Shown piece after piece: positions 17,496-25,552 of a stretch of 64,000 bases of DNA (within the stretch, counting starts at the first letter, position 1; every line of letters begins with the position of its first letter). Source of the DNA: Sinomonas cyclohexanicum (lineage in GTDB: Bacteria > Actinomycetota > Actinomycetes > Actinomycetales > Micrococcaceae); contig NZ_AP024525.1 of assembly GCF_020886775.1 (NCBI RefSeq), positions 2,666,001-2,730,000 on the forward strand, written 5' to 3'. A model generated the notes under the pieces. The model searched no databases. It was given only the letters and a program-made list of their open reading frames with translations, and was not told where the DNA came from. The position numbers were made by a program, and so were the translations under genes.

Positions 17496-17522
17496 ACTGG
17501 ACGACGGCCTTCTTGGCCACTC

Positions 17523-17538
17523 GCCCCCTCACGGGGGC
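17523..17538 (+). other. Hairpin in the bL37 leader
   Basis: GCCCCC, loop TCAC, GGGGGC, between the padR stop and the bL37 ribosome binding site. It could be a weak terminator for padR or a leader structure of bL37. A TAGACT hexamer overlaps the padR stop at 17493-17498. Confidence 0.35.
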
Positions 17539-17569
17539 CACCAGTGAAGTCGAACGAAGGAGGCCAGCC

Positions 17570-17644
17570 ATGAGCAAGCGTGCACGCAAGCGCCGTGACC
17601 GCAAGCGCGGCGGCGCGAACCACGGGAAGCGCCCCAACACCTGA
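17570..17644 (+). CDS. Ribosomal protein bL37 (24 residues)
   Basis: This tiny gene encodes MSKRARKRRDRKRGGANHGK followed by RPNT. It closely resembles the small basic 50S protein bL37 described in mycobacterial ribosomes, which share the (K/R)-rich N-half and the ANHGKRPN ending. A strong GAAGGAGG at 17555-17562 precedes the ATG. It is followed 29 bp later by a long perfect terminator hairpin. It is transcribed toward rsrA-sigR. Because of its size it is easily missed by gene finders. Confidence 0.88.
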   Translation: MSKRARKRRDRKRGGANHGKRPNT

Positions 17645-17673
17645 GGTGCCCCTTGGTCCGCGATGCGGAACAG

Positions 17674-17710
17674 AGCGAGGCCCCGGACCGATGCGGTCCG
17701 GGGCCTCGCT
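17674..17710. terminator. Bidirectional terminator between bL37 and rsrA
   Basis: Perfect 17-bp arms (17674-17690 and 17694-17710) around the loop ATG, the strongest hairpin noted in the window. It serves the convergent bL37 and rsrA-sigR transcripts. Confidence 0.8.
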
Positions 17711-17724
17711 GCGTGTCGGGAGTC

Positions 17725-17982
17725 TCAGGCCTCGGCGCGCAGCCCGTGGATCTTGCCCAGGATGGAATCCTTGAGCGACGCGGGAGCCTGCTCGTGGCAG
17801 CTGCGCTTCATGGCGGAGCGGATCATGCACTCGAGGTCGTGCTCACCGAGGCACTCGGGGCAGGACTCGAGATGGGAGCGGATCTCGGCCACCTCGTGGG
17901 CCGGAAGGGCACCGTCGAGGTACTCGTACAACCGGTGGAGGCGGCTGTCGTCACAGTCGCCCAAGCCCTGGCAATCGCTCAT
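17725..17982 (-). CDS. rsrA: Mycothiol-system anti-sigma factor RsrA
   Basis: An 85-residue zinc-binding anti-sigma factor (ZAS family). It has H37, C41 and C44 in [10 protein letters not shown], plus cysteines at C4, C10, C52 and C62. In Streptomyces RsrA this set binds zinc and forms a disulfide on thiol oxidation, releasing the sigma factor; that mechanism is inferred here from the conserved H37/C41/C44 spacing. The ATG overlaps the sigR stop by 4 bp (ATGA), so the antagonist is made in step with its sigma factor. Confidence 0.93.
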   Translation of the reverse strand: MSDCQGLGDCDDSRLHRLYEYLDGALPAHEVAEIRSHLESCPECLGEHDLECMIRSAMKRSCHEQAPASLKDSILGKIHGLRAEA

Positions 17983-18659
17983 TGTTCCTTCTCCTGGGAT
18001 GCTGCTGCGGCGCGGGCGCCAGCGAAGCCGCGCTCTGCGGCGTAGTCGGCGAGGCGGTCACGGAGCATCTTCCGGCCGCGGTGCAGCCTGCTCATGACCG
18101 TGCCGATCGGGGTGTTCATGATCTCCGAGATCTCCTTGTACGCGAAGCCCTCCACGTCCGCGAAGTACACCGCGAGGCGGAACTCCTCGGGGATCGACTG
18201 GAGCGCGTCCTTGACGTCGGAGTCGGGCAGGTGGTCGAGGGCCTCGGCCTCCGCCGAGCGGAGGCCGCTCGAGGTGTGCGACTCCGCGCGCGCGAGCTGC
18301 CAGTCCTCGACGGAATCCGTCTGGGCCTGCTGGGGTTCGCGCTGGCGCTTGCGGTACAGGTTGATGTACGTGTTCGTGAGGATCCGGTAGAGCCAGGCCT
18401 TGAGGTTCGTGCCGGGCTTGTACTGGTGGAAGGCCGCGAAGGCCTTGGCGTACGCCTCCTGGACGAGGTCCTCGGCGTCGGCCGGGTTCCGGGCCATCCG
18501 CATCGCCGCGGAGTAGAGCTGGTCCACGTACTGCATGGCATCCCGCTCGAAGCGCTCGCGGCGCTCGTCGTCCGTCTCGGATCCTCTGTCGGCGCGCACG
18601 ATCGGCTCGGCCGTCGCGCGGTCCCGGGCCCGATCTCCTTGGGGGTCAGCAGTGCTCAT
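17979..18659 (-). CDS. sigR: ECF sigma factor SigR (SigH-like), thiol-oxidative stress
   Basis: A 226-residue group ECF sigma factor. Region 2 runs over about residues 35-105 ([47 protein letters not shown]). Region 4 covers about 140-200 ([39 protein letters not shown]). With RsrA it controls thioredoxin and mycothiol genes in relatives. The ATG at 18659 lacks a Shine-Dalgarno but has TAGACT 8 nt upstream, so it may be leaderless. The frame stays open upstream, and a GTG at 18728 with a very strong SD would add 23 residues. Confidence 0.93.
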   Translation of the reverse strand: MSTADPQGDRARDRATAEPIVRADRGSETDDERRERFERDAMQYVDQLYSAAMRMARNPADAEDLVQEAYAKAFAAFHQYKPGTNLKAWLYRILTNTYINLYRKRQREPQQAQTDSVEDWQLARAESHTSSGLRSAEAEALDHLPDSDVKDALQSIPEEFRLAVYFADVEGFAYKEISEIMNTPIGTVMSRLHRGRKMLRDRLADYAAERGFAGARAAAASQEKEQ

Positions 18660-18725
18660 CGCCGCCCAGTCTACTGTTGCCGGCATCACCGGGCCTGCGA
18701 TGACTGCGTCGCGGTCAAGGACCAG

Positions 18726-18743
18726 CACTCGGCTCCCTCCTCC
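18726..18743 (-). promoter_or_regulatory. Alternative start of a longer SigR isoform
   Basis: GGAGGAGGGA (18734-18743, minus strand) lies 5 nt before an in-frame GTG (18726-18728). Use of this site adds 23 residues to SigR. It lies downstream of the SigR-type promoter but upstream of the putative leaderless one. Confidence 0.5.
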
Positions 18744-18798
18744 ATCTCCCGGACATCGGGCTCCCTGTACCTCAGGGCGTCTCTCGGACAGCAGGCAC

Positions 18799-18825
18799 AA
18801 CGCGGGGCTAAAAGGAAAATATTCC
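18799..18825 (-). promoter_or_regulatory. SigR-type autoregulatory promoter
   Basis: On the minus strand GGAAT (18821-18825) is followed by 19 nt and GTT (18799-18801), close to the GGAAT-N18/19-GTT consensus of SigR/SigH promoters. It lies about 140 bp before the sigR ATG and 65-70 bp before the alternative GTG. Confidence 0.6.
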
Positions 18826-18919
18826 CCGAAGGTGGGAGACTGGGCCGTAGCCCGAGAAGTACCGAACCGCGCTGGATCGCGCAGGAACCGCGCATCCAAC
18901 GCGCCTGTAAGGAGGCCCC

Positions 18920-19519
18920 ATGTCTGCAGTACGTCTCATCGCCCGACCGCTCCTCGGCAGCTCGTTCATCGTCGCGGGCGCCTCGAAGCTGAAGAACGCG
19001 GACGACACGGCGGAGCAGCTCTCGCCAGCGCTGCGTCGGGCGGCGGACGCACTCCCTGTGCACGTGGACGAGAAGCTCCTCGCACGCGCTGTGGGCGCGA
19101 GCCAGCTCGGCGCCGGAGTCCTGTTCGCGCTCGGCAAGGCGCCCCGCCTCTCCGCCTCGGTGCTGGCCATCACGAGCGCCCTCAACGCGTTCGTCGAGTG
19201 GCGCAGCGCGGACATCAGCACCCCGGACGGGCGCGGAGCCCGCCGCTCGGGCCTGCTGAAGAACCTCTCGCTGCTCGGTGGCGTGCTCCTCGCGAGCGTG
19301 GACACGGACGGCCGGCCCTCACTCGCCTGGCGTGCACAGAACGTCGCGGCCGACGCCTCCAAGGCGGGCCGCCGCCGGCTCGCCAGCGCGGAGAAGGGCA
19401 TCGCCGACGCGCAGAAGACCACCGGCAAGGCGCTCAAGAAGGCCGCCCGCACGGCGGAACGAACGGTGCGCTCCGCCGCGAAGGATGCCCGCGGCGCGGC
19501 CTCGGACGTCTTCGCGTGA
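18920..19519 (+). CDS. DoxX family membrane protein with basic C-terminal tail
   Basis: A 199-residue protein. Its first 125 residues are DoxX-like, with hydrophobic segments around 3-22, 55-75, 78-95 and 112-128. The last 65 residues form an Ala/Lys/Arg-rich hydrophilic helix ([19 protein letters not shown]). DoxX proteins are implicated in redox or thiol stress complexes in mycobacteria. The gene is divergent from sigR, so a link to thiol stress is plausible but only inferred. A good AAGGAGG precedes the ATG. The stop overlaps the aroA start (GTGA). Confidence 0.82.
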   Translation: MSAVRLIARPLLGSSFIVAGASKLKNADDTAEQLSPALRRAADALPVHVDEKLLARAVGASQLGAGVLFALGKAPRLSASVLAITSALNAFVEWRSADISTPDGRGARRSGLLKNLSLLGGVLLASVDTDGRPSLAWRAQNVAADASKAGRRRLASAEKGIADAQKTTGKALKKAARTAERTVRSAAKDARGAASDVFA

Positions 19520-20868
19520 CGGTCGCCTGGCCGGCGCCGTTCGCAGACGGGCCCGTTGACGCGACGGTGACCGTTCCGGGTTCGAAGTCGCTCACCAACC
19601 GCTACCTCGTCCTGGCCGCACTCGCCGACGGCACCTCGCGGCTCAGGGCACCCCTGCACTCGCGCGACTCCGCGCTCATGGTCGGCGCGCTGCGCGCCCT
19701 GGGCGCGACCGTCACCGAGGTCGAAGGCGACGGCGAGTACGGCCCGGACCTCGAGGTCGAGCCGATCCCGGCCGCCGGCAGGGACCTCGGGAGCGCGGCC
19801 GTGGACTGCGGCCTGGCCGGGACGGTCATGCGCTTCGTGCCGCCGCTCGCCGCGCTGGCCCGCGGCGAGATCGCGTTCGACGGCGATCCGCACGCCCGCG
19901 TCCGTCCGATGGGCCCGGTGATCGATGCCCTCGATGCGCTCGGGGTCAGGCTCTCGGCGCCCGGCGCGCCCGGTGCGCGGCCGTCCTCGCTCCCCTTCAC
20001 CGTCCACGGCTCCGGGGAGGTCCGCGGCGGCCACGTCGCCGTGGACGCGAGCGGCTCGAGCCAGTTCGTCTCTGCCCTCCTTCTGGCGGGCGCGCGCTTC
20101 ACGGAGGGGCTGCACCTCGAGCACGTGGGCCCCCCGGTCCCGAGCCTGGACCACATCGCGATGACGGTCGAGGTCCTCCGCGGCGTGGGCGTCGAAGTCG
20201 ACGACACGGTGCCCCATCATTGGCGGGTGGCACCCGGGCCCATCCGTGCGTTCGACGTCCGGATCGAGCAGGACCTCTCCAACGCCGGCCCGTTCCTCGC
20301 GGCCGCGCTCGCGACCCGCGGCACGGTCCGTGTCCCCAACTGGCCCGAGCACACCACCCAGGTGGGCGACGCATGGCGCGAGATCCTGCCGAGGCTCGGC
20401 GCCACCGTGACGCTCGACGGCGGCACCCTCACCGTCCGCGGCGGGGAGCGCATCACCGGCGCAGAGCTCGCGGACACGAGCGAGCTCGCGCCGACCGCGG
20501 CCGCCCTGTGCGCCCTCGCCGACTCGCCGTCGCGCCTGACCGGCATCGCCCACCTCCGCGGCCACGAGACCGACCGCCTCGCCGCGCTCGTGACCGAGAT
20601 CACTCGCCTCGGCGGCGACGCCGAGGAGACCGAGGACGGACTGGTGATCCGGCCCGCGAAGCTGCACGGCGCCGTCGTGCGCTCCTATGCGGACCACCGC
20701 ATGGCGACCGCCGGGGCGATCTGGGGGCTCGCCGTGCGCGGCGTCGAGGTGGAGGACATCGCCACGACCGCCAAGACCATGCCCGAGTTCCCCGAGATGT
20801 GGGCGCGGATGCTGGGGCGGGCCCCGGAGGTCTCGGCGGCGGGGCCCGTCGACGGGGCCCGCGCCTAG
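19516..20868 (+). CDS. aroA: 3-phosphoshikimate 1-carboxyvinyltransferase (EPSP synthase)
   Basis: A 450-residue enzyme of the shikimate pathway joining PEP to shikimate-3-phosphate. Visible motifs: PGSKSLTNR (residues 21-29, substrate phosphate binding), GLAGTVMRF with the PEP-binding loop, [22 protein letters not shown] and YADHRMA near the C-terminus. The GTG start at 19516 overlaps the DoxX stop by 4 bp. Longer upstream reading is possible in frame but runs through the DoxX gene. It is followed after 1 bp by rsgA. Confidence 0.97.
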   Translation: MTVAWPAPFADGPVDATVTVPGSKSLTNRYLVLAALADGTSRLRAPLHSRDSALMVGALRALGATVTEVEGDGEYGPDLEVEPIPAAGRDLGSAAVDCGLAGTVMRFVPPLAALARGEIAFDGDPHARVRPMGPVIDALDALGVRLSAPGAPGARPSSLPFTVHGSGEVRGGHVAVDASGSSQFVSALLLAGARFTEGLHLEHVGPPVPSLDHIAMTVEVLRGVGVEVDDTVPHHWRVAPGPIRAFDVRIEQDLSNAGPFLAAALATRGTVRVPNWPEHTTQVGDAWREILPRLGATVTLDGGTLTVRGGERITGAELADTSELAPTAAALCALADSPSRLTGIAHLRGHETDRLAALVTEITRLGGDAEETEDGLVIRPAKLHGAVVRSYADHRMATAGAIWGLAVRGVEVEDIATTAKTMPEFPEMWARMLGRAPEVSAAGPVDGARA

Positions 20869-20869
20869 C

Positions 20870-21997
20870 ATGGCCCAGCGCGAGTGGGACGAGAGCGACG
20901 TCCGGATCCGGCCCAACAAGCGTGGCACCAGGCCGCGGACCAAGGACCGCCCGAGCCACGAGGACGCCGTCATCGGGCGGATCGTGACGGTGGACCGCGG
21001 CCGGTACACGGCCATCGTCGAGGAGGACACCCCAAAGGAGCGGCTCGTGGTCGCCGCCCGGGCCCGCGAGCTGCGCCGCACGCCCGTGGTGCCGGGCGAC
21101 TTCGTGGGCCTCGTCGGCGACGTGAGCGGCCTGCCGGACACGCTCGCCCGGCTTGTGCGCGTCGAGGAGCGGGAGACGCTCCTGCGGCGCAGCGCGGACG
21201 ACACCGACCCTGTCGAGCGGGCCGTCGTGGCGAACGCGGACCAGCTCGTGATCGTCGTCGCCGCCGCCAACCCCGAACCGCGCACCGGGTTCATCGACCG
21301 CGCGCTCGTCGCGGCGTACGACGCCGGGATCGAGCCCCTCCTGCTCGTCACCAAGGCTGACCTCAAGGACCCCGCCGAGCTGCTGGCGAACTATGACCTG
21401 CTGCCGCTCACCGTTGTGGTGAGCCGGACGGCCGAGACGGGCGACGACGTGTCTGGCGAATCCGGGGGTGCGGGGATCGACGCGCGCAGCGCGGACGGCA
21501 CCTCGGCGAAGCTCGACGACGAGGCCGTCGCCGCCCTGCGCGCCGAGCTCGACGGCCACGTGACCGTGCTCCTCGGGCACTCCGGCGTGGGCAAGTCCAC
21601 CATGGTGAACGCGCTCACGGGCGCCGACCGCGCCACGGGAGGGGTCAACGCGGTGACGGGCCGCGGCCGCCATACCTCCTCGTCCGCGCTCGCGCTCCGT
21701 CTGGCCGATGCCCCTCCGGGGAGCTGGATCATCGACACGCCGGGCATCCGCTCGTTCGGGCTGGCCCACGTGGACCCGGACCGCATCCTGCATGCGTTCG
21801 CCGACCTCGAGCCGGGCATCGAGGGGTGCTCCCGGGGCTGCCGCCACGATGCGTCCGCCGTGGACTGCGGGCTGGACGCGTGGGTCGCCGAGGGCCACGC
21901 GGGCGACGCCGGGCCGGCCCGCCTCGCGTCTCTGCGCCGCCTCCTGGGCGCGGGCCCGCGGGAGGAATCCCAGGAGACCAAGGAACTCGGCACCTAG
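20870..21997 (+). CDS. rsgA: Ribosome small subunit-dependent GTPase A
   Basis: A 375-residue circularly permuted GTPase that assists late 30S maturation. Order: OB-fold domain (about 35-115), then the permuted G domain with the G4-type TKADL, P-loop GHSGVGKST and G3-type DTPG. The C-terminal zinc region has CSRGCRHDASAVDC, a slightly altered spacing of the Cys/His cluster. The N-terminal 30 residues are highly charged. It begins 1 bp after the aroA stop. An internal insert around residues 195-215 (TGDDVSGESGGAGIDARSAD) extends the loop after the G4 motif. Confidence 0.95.
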   Translation: MAQREWDESDVRIRPNKRGTRPRTKDRPSHEDAVIGRIVTVDRGRYTAIVEEDTPKERLVVAARARELRRTPVVPGDFVGLVGDVSGLPDTLARLVRVEERETLLRRSADDTDPVERAVVANADQLVIVVAAANPEPRTGFIDRALVAAYDAGIEPLLLVTKADLKDPAELLANYDLLPLTVVVSRTAETGDDVSGESGGAGIDARSADGTSAKLDDEAVAALRAELDGHVTVLLGHSGVGKSTMVNALTGADRATGGVNAVTGRGRHTSSSALALRLADAPPGSWIIDTPGIRSFGLAHVDPDRILHAFADLEPGIEGCSRGCRHDASAVDCGLDAWVAEGHAGDAGPARLASLRRLLGAGPREESQETKELGT

Positions 21998-22005
21998 CCA
22001 CCCCG

Positions 22006-22066
22006 TCTCGGGTACGCGATCTCGCGTACCCGAAACGGACGTGGGCGGGATTTCGCGTACCCGAGA
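22006..22066. repeat. Three copies of a 12-14-bp palindromic intergenic element
   Basis: TCTCGGGTACGCGA at 22006-22019 is followed after 2 bp by the inverted TCGCGTACCCGA (22022-22033), forming a 12-bp-stem hairpin. A second inverted copy, TCGCGTACCCGAGA, lies at 22053-22066 and matches the first over 14 bp. The cluster starts 9 bp after the rsgA stop. Confidence 0.8.
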
Positions 22067-22099
22067 GGGAGCCTCACGCGTCGGCTGGCCGCGCCACGA

Positions 22100-22105
22100 T
22101 AGCGT
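22100..22105 (+). promoter_or_regulatory. Leaderless -10 element of hisN
   Basis: TAGCGT with exactly 6 nt to the hisN ATG and no Shine-Dalgarno sequence. Confidence 0.5.
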
Positions 22106-22111
22106 GGGTCC

Positions 22112-22924
22112 ATGACCTCAGCGACCGAGACGTACAACGACGACCTCCGCCTCGCCCACGTGCTGGCGGACTCGGTCGACGCGCAGACCATGGAGCGGTT
22201 CAAGGCGCTCGACCTCAAGGTCGAGACCAAGCCGGACCTCACCCCCGTGACCGACGCCGACCGCGCGGCCGAGGAGGCCATCCGCGGGCAGCTGTCCCGC
22301 TCGCGTCCGCGCGACGCGGTGATCGGCGAGGAGTTCGGCACCACGGGCCACGGCTCGCGCCGCTGGATCATCGACCCGATCGACGGGACGAAAAACTTTG
22401 TCCGCGGCGTCCCGGTGTGGGCCACGCTCATCGCCCTCGCGGACGGCGACGAGATCGTGGTCGGGGTCGTGAGCGCCCCGGCCCTCGGGCGCCGCTGGTG
22501 GGCCGCGCGGGGCGCCGGCGCGTACACCGGCCGCTCGCTCGCCTCGGCCACGAGGCTCAAGGTCTCCAACGTCTCCACCCTCGGGGACGCCTCGCTCTCC
22601 TACTCGTCGCTGTCCGGCTGGAAGGAGCGCGGGAGCCTCGACGACTTCCTCGGCCTGACGGACGAGGTGTGGCGCACCCGGGCGTACGGCGACTTCTGGT
22701 CCTACTGCCTCGTCGCCGAGGGCGCGGTCGACATCGCCACCGAGCCCGAGCTGGCCCTCTACGACATGGCCGCTCTCGTTCCGATCGTCACCGAAGCCGG
22801 GGGCCGGTTCACGTCGCTCGACGGCGCGGACGGACCCTGGGGCGGCAACGCCCTCGCGACCAACGGGATCCTGCACTCCGAGGTGCTCGCGAAGCTCAGC
22901 CCCGCCAATGACGACCTCGTCTAA
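22112..22924 (+). CDS. hisN: Histidinol-phosphatase, inositol monophosphatase family
   Basis: A 270-residue Mg-dependent phosphatase. Metal and phosphate motifs: GEEFG (residue ~71), [13 protein letters not shown] (~90-102) and [17 protein letters not shown] (~216-232). Actinobacterial members of this group (HisN type) dephosphorylate L-histidinol phosphate. A general inositol- or PAP-phosphatase cannot be excluded from sequence alone. The start is supported by the leaderless TAGCGT element. It is the last gene before the SAM-IV riboswitch transcription unit. Confidence 0.88.
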   Translation: MTSATETYNDDLRLAHVLADSVDAQTMERFKALDLKVETKPDLTPVTDADRAAEEAIRGQLSRSRPRDAVIGEEFGTTGHGSRRWIIDPIDGTKNFVRGVPVWATLIALADGDEIVVGVVSAPALGRRWWAARGAGAYTGRSLASATRLKVSNVSTLGDASLSYSSLSGWKERGSLDDFLGLTDEVWRTRAYGDFWSYCLVAEGAVDIATEPELALYDMAALVPIVTEAGGRFTSLDGADGPWGGNALATNGILHSEVLAKLSPANDDLV

Positions 22925-22980
22925 CGCGTCACGCACGTAATACTGGGCCGCCACGCGTGCGCCACCGCGCCCGCGTGGCC

Positions 22981-22986
22981 TAGTGT
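22981..22986 (+). promoter_or_regulatory. Candidate -10 for the riboswitch transcript
   Basis: TAGTGT lies 9 nt before the first paired base of the SAM-IV aptamer. No good -35 is visible. Confidence 0.35.
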
Positions 22987-22993
22987 TCTTCGC

Positions 22994-23100
22994 AAGGTCA
23001 CGAGTGCCAGCGCGAAACCCCGGTTTGCTGGCCGGCAACCCTCCTCCGCGGCGGGGTGCCCCGGGTGACGACCTGGCCGGTCCGGAACGGATACGGCAAG
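22994..23100 (+). promoter_or_regulatory. SAM-IV riboswitch
   Basis: The sequence follows the actinobacterial SAM-IV aptamer: GGTCA at 22996 begins P1, then GAGTGCCAGCG, CCCCGGTTTGCTGG, CCGGCAACCCTCC, GGGGTGCCCCGGGTG and GACGACC closing P1, with a 3' GGTCCGGAACGG segment for the extra pseudoknot. After it, GGACCC (23104-23109) and GGGTCC (23116-23121) form a hairpin just before the ribosome binding site GAGGAA (23131-23136), suggesting translational control. It senses S-adenosylmethionine and should lower expression when methionine/SAM is plentiful. Confidence 0.9.
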
Positions 23101-23141
23101 CGCGGACCCCCTCGAGGGTCCCTCCAGCGTGAGGAACGCCC

Positions 23142-24596
23142 ATGACCTCTGCCCTGTCCGCCCCTGCCGTCCCGGCGACGACCGCCACGGCCCTCGAGCC
23201 AGCACGCTCCATCTCCCCCGAGTGGCGCAGCCGGTTCCCCGATGCGCTCGAGCCGCTCGCCGCCGTCGTGGGCGCAGACCTCCGCACCCCGCTCGCGGGC
23301 GGAGGCGACGTCCGCTACGCGAACCTCGACTACGCCGCGTCCGCCCCCGCGCTGGCCGAGGTCGCAGCCCACCTCAACGAGGTCCTGCCGTTCTACGCGA
23401 GCGTGCACCGCGGCGCCGGCTACGCATCGCAGGTGAGCACGAGCGTGTACGAGAACGCCCGCGGGACCGTGCGCGCGTTCGTCGGCGCGCGCCCCGACGA
23501 CGCCGTCGTCTTCACGAGGAACACCACGGACTCGCTCAACCTCCTGGCCGGCTGCGTGCCGGACGGACAGGACGTGCTCTACCTCGACATCGAGCACCAC
23601 GCGAACCTGCTGCCGTGGCAGGCCCGCGCCCACCGCAGCGTGGCCGCGGCGCCGACGATCGCCGAGACCCTCGGGCGTCTGGAGACCGAGCTCGCGGCCG
23701 GCGGCGTGGCCCTGCTCGCGGTGACCGGGGCGTCGAATGTCACCGGCGAGGTCCTCCCCCTCGACAAGCTCGCCACGCTCGCCCACACCTACGGCGCCCG
23801 GATCGCGGTCGATGCCGCGCAGCTGGCCCCGCACCGGCGCATCACGGTCGCCGCGCGAGACGAGGCCACGGCGATCGACTACCTCGCCTTCTCCGGGCAC
23901 AAGCTCTACGCACCGTTCGGCGCGGGCGTGCTCGTGGGCCGCCCGGACTGGCTCGACGCCGGACGGCCGCATCTCGCCGGCGGCGGGGCGGTGCGCGAGG
24001 TTGGGCTCGAGTCGGCGAGCTGGGCGCAGGGCCCTGCGCGGCACGAGGCCGGCTCGCCCAACGTCCTCGGCGCAGCGACGCTGGCCCGCGCGGCGCACGT
24101 GCTCGGCGCCCTCGACCCCGCGGCATGGCACCGCCATGAGCAGCAGCTCCGCAATGCCCTCGTCGCCGGCCTGGGCAACATCGAGGGCGTGACAATGCAC
24201 CGCCTCTTCGCCGACTCGGAGTCCGCGATCGGGGTGGTGAACTTCTCGGTTGCCGGGCACGACGCCGGTCTGGTTGCCGCCTACCTGTCCGCCGAGCACG
24301 GTGTGGGGCTGCGCGACGGCCGCTTCTGCGCGCACCCGCTCCTCGCGCGCCTGGGGCTGCCGGCCGGGTCGCTCCGGGCGAGCTTCGGGCTCGGGTCGCG
24401 CCTCGAAGACGTCGAGCGGCTGCTGGCCGGTCTTGAGCAGCTGACCCGGCGCGGTCTCGGCATCGACTACAGGATCGACGAGGGCCGCTGGGTACCCGCC
24501 CAGGACACGCGGCCGTTCCCTGTCTGGGCGCCGAACACGCCCGGCACCGCGGGAGCCGCACCGTGCCTGGCGGAGGGACAGCCCGGCGGCCAGTGA
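23142..24596 (+). CDS. Class V aminotransferase-fold PLP enzyme (cysteine desulfurase-like)
   Basis: A 484-residue SufS/Csd-like protein. The PLP lysine is K254 in FSGHKLYAPFGAG. Other landmarks are NLDYAASAPA, NTTDSLNLL, IEHHANLLPW and VDAAQLAPHR. A cysteine lies in RDGRFCAHPLL near residue 392, at about the place of the desulfurase catalytic loop. The last 35 residues are a Pro-rich extension. Control by a SAM-IV riboswitch places it in sulfur amino-acid metabolism, but whether it is a desulfurase, a C-S lyase or an aminotransferase is not decided by sequence. Confidence 0.88.
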   Translation: MTSALSAPAVPATTATALEPARSISPEWRSRFPDALEPLAAVVGADLRTPLAGGGDVRYANLDYAASAPALAEVAAHLNEVLPFYASVHRGAGYASQVSTSVYENARGTVRAFVGARPDDAVVFTRNTTDSLNLLAGCVPDGQDVLYLDIEHHANLLPWQARAHRSVAAAPTIAETLGRLETELAAGGVALLAVTGASNVTGEVLPLDKLATLAHTYGARIAVDAAQLAPHRRITVAARDEATAIDYLAFSGHKLYAPFGAGVLVGRPDWLDAGRPHLAGGGAVREVGLESASWAQGPARHEAGSPNVLGAATLARAAHVLGALDPAAWHRHEQQLRNALVAGLGNIEGVTMHRLFADSESAIGVVNFSVAGHDAGLVAAYLSAEHGVGLRDGRFCAHPLLARLGLPAGSLRASFGLGSRLEDVERLLAGLEQLTRRGLGIDYRIDEGRWVPAQDTRPFPVWAPNTPGTAGAAPCLAEGQPGGQ

Positions 24597-24665
24597 GCGG
24601 CGTCGTGCGCTGCCCGTAGAGTGGGGAAGCCGGGCCGAAACCGGGGCCGGCGGGGAGGGCGGGGC

Positions 24666-25430
24666 ATGAAGCGCGGCGGACCGAAGTACGACGACGCACG
24701 ACGGCGCGAGCTCGCCGGGGCGTTCGCCGCCGGCGGGGAGCACTACGAGAGGGTGCGGCCCGGGTATCCGCCGGAGGCAGCCGAGTGGATCGTGCCCGAG
24801 GGGGCGCGATCCGCCGTGGACCTGGGCGCCGGGACGGGGAAGTTCACCGAGCTCCTGGTCGCTAGAGGGCTCGAGGTGACGGCGGTGGACCCGTCCGAGG
24901 ACATGCTCGCCCAGCTCGGCGGCCGGCTGCCGGGCGTCAGGTGCGTCGTGGCGCCGGCCGAGCACACGGGCCTGCCCGACGGATCGGCGGATGTCGTGGT
25001 CGCGGCCCAGGCGTGGCATTGGTTCGACACGGAGGCCGCGACCCGGGAGGCGGCGCGGCTGCTGCGGCCGGGCGGTCGCGTGGGCCTCGTGTGGAACCAG
25101 CTCGACACGAGCGTGCCGTGGGTGCACCGCCTGTCCCGCATCATGCATGCGGGGGACGTCCACAAGCCCGACTATCACCCGCCGTCGGGGCCGGAGCTCG
25201 TGGGCTGGGAACCGCTGGTCATCCCGTGGCATGACAGCGTGACCCCCGAGGGTCTCGTCGAGCTCACCAAGTCGCGCAGCTACTACCTGCGTGCCTCCGA
25301 GAAGCACCGCCGGAAGGTCGAGGAGAACCTCGCATGGTATCTGTTCGAGCATCTCGGCCACTCCCCCGGCGAGGTGCTCGCCCTGCCGTACATTGCCCAG
25401 GCCTGGCGGGCCACCGAGGCGCCGCTCTGA
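24666..25430 (+). CDS. Class I SAM-dependent methyltransferase
   Basis: A 254-residue Rossmann-fold methyltransferase: motif I AVDLGAGTGKFTELL (about residues 52-66), acidic VTAVDPSEDML, motif II/III SADVVVAAQAWHWFD and the post-motif LLRPGGRVGLVWNQLD. The overall pattern, including GEHYERVRPGYP near the N-terminus, matches Methyltransf_11 proteins of unknown substrate. The ATG at 24666 follows GGGAGGGCGGGG. An in-frame ATG at 24621 adds a basic extension. It is transcribed in the same direction as the SAM-IV-controlled gene, 69 bp downstream, and may be in the same unit. Confidence 0.88.
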   Translation: MKRGGPKYDDARRRELAGAFAAGGEHYERVRPGYPPEAAEWIVPEGARSAVDLGAGTGKFTELLVARGLEVTAVDPSEDMLAQLGGRLPGVRCVVAPAEHTGLPDGSADVVVAAQAWHWFDTEAATREAARLLRPGGRVGLVWNQLDTSVPWVHRLSRIMHAGDVHKPDYHPPSGPELVGWEPLVIPWHDSVTPEGLVELTKSRSYYLRASEKHRRKVEENLAWYLFEHLGHSPGEVLALPYIAQAWRATEAPL

Positions 25431-25449
25431 CCCGGGCGCCCGCGCGAAC

Positions 25450-25494
25450 TTGCCGCGGGCACTCGCGCCCTCCTAGTATTTAGGCATACCGAAA
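25450..25494 (+). promoter_or_regulatory. mntH promoter with MntR-type operator
   Basis: -35 TTGCCG (25450-25455), 18-bp spacer, -10 TAGTAT (25474-25479), then TTTAGGCATACCGAAA (25479-25494), a near-palindrome of the DtxR/MntR type covering the start point. A second partial site, TTTGGGCCTTCCTAAG, lies just downstream around 25501-25517. Confidence 0.65.
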
Positions 25495-25552
25495 ATGTGT
25501 GTTTGGGCCTTCCTAAGCACCTGGCAGAAGGCAGCGAGGGGGCTGGGAGACG

